Shown one piece after another: positions 62,280 through 64,000 of a stretch of 64,000 nucleotides of DNA; positions within the stretch are counted from its first letter, which is position 1; every line of letters starts with the position of its first letter. The DNA lies in the NCBI GenBank assembly GCA_028583405.1, contig CM053243.1:35119420-35183419 (forward strand), read 5' to 3'. The notes beneath the pieces are model-generated. The model worked only from the letters and a program-made list of their open reading frames with translations. It searched no databases and was not told the origin of the DNA. A program made the position numbers and the translations under genes. This DNA is from Pogonophryne albipinna (taxonomy: Eukaryota > Chordata > Actinopteri > Perciformes > Artedidraconidae).

Positions 62280-62683
62280 GCAGATATTTAAGTAAGCTTT
62301 CTTAATGCTAATGTTATAACAGTCAGATTGCTCTGAAGATGGGAGGTGATATTCTATTAATGTTCACGTTCACACAGTCGGTAATTTTTGCCGGCCGTCT
62401 TTCCTGCAACAGCAGTTTTTCTGTATTTCCTTTCTCCTGTAATATGACTTGATCGCTTTAAACTCTGCACACTGAGCTCCGATTGGTCAGCAGGCGGTGC
62501 TTTCACTGAGTTGAACTCTTAGCCTGCAACCTAACCTGCTCCGCACCAGGTTAGCCGCACAGCATAAGTTACCATGGAGATCTAGCCCGCTAAAAAGAGA
62601 ACCAGCGTCGTAGGACCGGAAACCCCGAGTTTTCCCTGAAGTTAGCCGGCTAAGCGAAAATCCTGCTTCGTAGTACAGGCCTC
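62280..62683 (-). mobile_element. Harbinger-like MITE, one end only
   Basis: On the minus strand it starts GGCCTGTACTACGAAGCAGG and continues with TTAGCCGGCTAACTTCAGGG, then a CTTATGCTGTGCGGCTAACC block and GACCAATCGGAGCTC. It is a teleost family I recognise, of ISL2EU/Harbinger type. The opposite end was not found and the left limit is approximate. The 71-codon frame on it is not a gene. Confidence 0.5.
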
Positions 62684-64000
62684 TGGTTGCTACAACTACC
62701 ACTTAGATACATTTACTCAGCAGCAGGGGGCATTGTTTTATCCTTGATCCAATTATTGGGAGCAGTTTGCCTAAAGCATGTAACACATTTACACGTTGAC
62801 ACATTATAGGTCAATGTGGAGTTTAAAAATGTGCAATAACATCTTTCATGCTTCAACCCGACTGGCATGACGCCGGAGATATGACTTTCTGTCTCAAACT
62901 ACTCCTTCTAAAATATTTTCATCATGTTTTTATCAGGTGTTTCTAAATGTCATCGTTTCTGGGAGTAAAAAAACGTTCTTAACAACTTCATTACACTGGA
63001 AATAAGATCAAGAGAAGGTAATGAGAATGTCAATATCCAGACTGCCGCAGTATATTAACCTACTGGAAAAACTTAGCTCATGGTGTTTTTACCTGGAAGA
63101 AACTGCTGCTCTCATAAATCCTGGGAACAGAAGGATTCCTACAAATTTGAATAAATAAATAAATGATGAGTCACTTTTGCGGCATCTTAGGACATGGTTG
63201 AAATGTAAGTAAAGCAGGACCTTTGAACTTTCCCGAATTCAAATCACAGCTATGACAGGCTGAATAATTCATGACCTGTTCAAGACTCTGGCTGTAAACA
63301 GAAAGATGTATGCGGTTTCCATATTTTGTTGTGCTGTGAAATGATGATGTTGAGAACATTTGTACTCGGGAGGAAACCTGGAGCATGTTATCCTAAATAT
63401 TAGGTAAATCACAAACCAAAATCTCATACAGACTGACCTTTATTTCTACTGAATGTATTTCAATCAGGAACTATTTATATTATAGAAATAGTTATAAATG
63501 TCCAGTGAGGTTTTTGGATAATTTATTTATGTTTTAGAAGCGCAAATCTTTTGATCAACTTCCCTCCGATGTATCGCACATTTGCAACCAATTTTAAAAC
63601 ATTTTTAGAAGAAAAAGCCAAATGATTGCTGGTGTCAAACCACTTCCGTAATGCGATTATTAGCAGTTATACCATAAGCCGTAGTCGAAACCTCAATCTG
63701 TTAACTGGAATGTAGAAAAACAAAGTTTGTTTTATGTATTAATGTAGAGAAGGTTGCATCAGATCTGTGTGTACGGAAAAAGGAGATTATATTGGTTTTC
63801 AGTGGAGCAGAAGCTTCAGTGGACCTTGAAGTCACATTCATCTTCGCACCTCATGACTCCCGTTACTTGAGCTCTCCACATGATTAATATTTAGCATCAT
63901 TTGGGCTTTGTCAAACATCTATTCCACGCTTTGTCAAGAACTATGGTTGTAAAAGGTGAGTGGGAGTTAATTTAGCCCCTTCTGTGGCAAACACTACTCT
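62684..64000. other. Intronic sequence, nothing recognised
   Basis: AT-rich and unique-looking, without coding evidence or repeat ends. Confidence 0.4.

Overview
This is vertebrate nuclear DNA, almost certainly from a ray-finned (teleost) fish. The evidence is long CA/TG microsatellites, an L2-clade LINE, many hAT, PIF/Harbinger-like and TTAA-target elements of teleost type, low coding density, and one spliced calcium-binding EGF exon. No prokaryotic genes, CRISPR array, rRNA or tRNA gene was seen.

The only host coding sequence I can support is one 126-bp minus-strand exon at 20457-20582. It encodes a complete six-cysteine cbEGF module with phase 1 at both ends and good splice sites. Its residues match vertebrate NELL2 (secreted, thrombospondin-1-like neural protein) better than NELL1, as I recall the two families. 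The window therefore appears to lie inside a nell2 gene read right to left, with about 20 kb of intron on the low-coordinate (downstream) side and about 43 kb on the high-coordinate (upstream) side. I found no second nell2 exon by eye, but small exons could be missed.

The rest is intron filled by layered mobile elements. 5.5-7.0 kb: a hAT element with a broken BED-finger transposase exon and an 8-bp target duplication. 9.7-10.5 kb: one TTAA element inside another. 12.5-14.7 kb: a 5'-truncated L2 with a frameshift and an altered catalytic residue, inserted into a SINE-like repeat. 16.1-17.0 kb: two MITEs. 21.5-25.9 kb: a cluster of long microsatellites and an inverted pair of related MITEs. 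26.15-28.92 kb: a three-level nest (solo LTR, hAT in it, a second hAT in that), each level with its own target-site duplication. 32.8-41.3 kb: several hAT-like and TTAA elements, a 2.4-kb element with AAGTTG-rich arms and a 198-bp CA tract. 46.3-48.0 kb: a 1.65-kb element with long inverted repeats and a perfect 8-bp duplication. 51.9-58.6 kb: two more TTAA elements. 60.8-62.1 kb: two related Harbinger-like elements side by side, each carrying one MADF-type first exon.

Between these lie unique-looking stretches, some rich in ATTA-type motifs, which may be conserved noncoding elements of the gene; this is a guess until aligned to other genomes. The most unusual structures are the triple nest, the MADF-exon element pair, the 46-kb element, a pair of abutting perfect palindromes near 11.7 kb, and a 33-bp sequence shared by the flanks of two long CA tracts. 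I found no evidence of an undescribed biochemical system.
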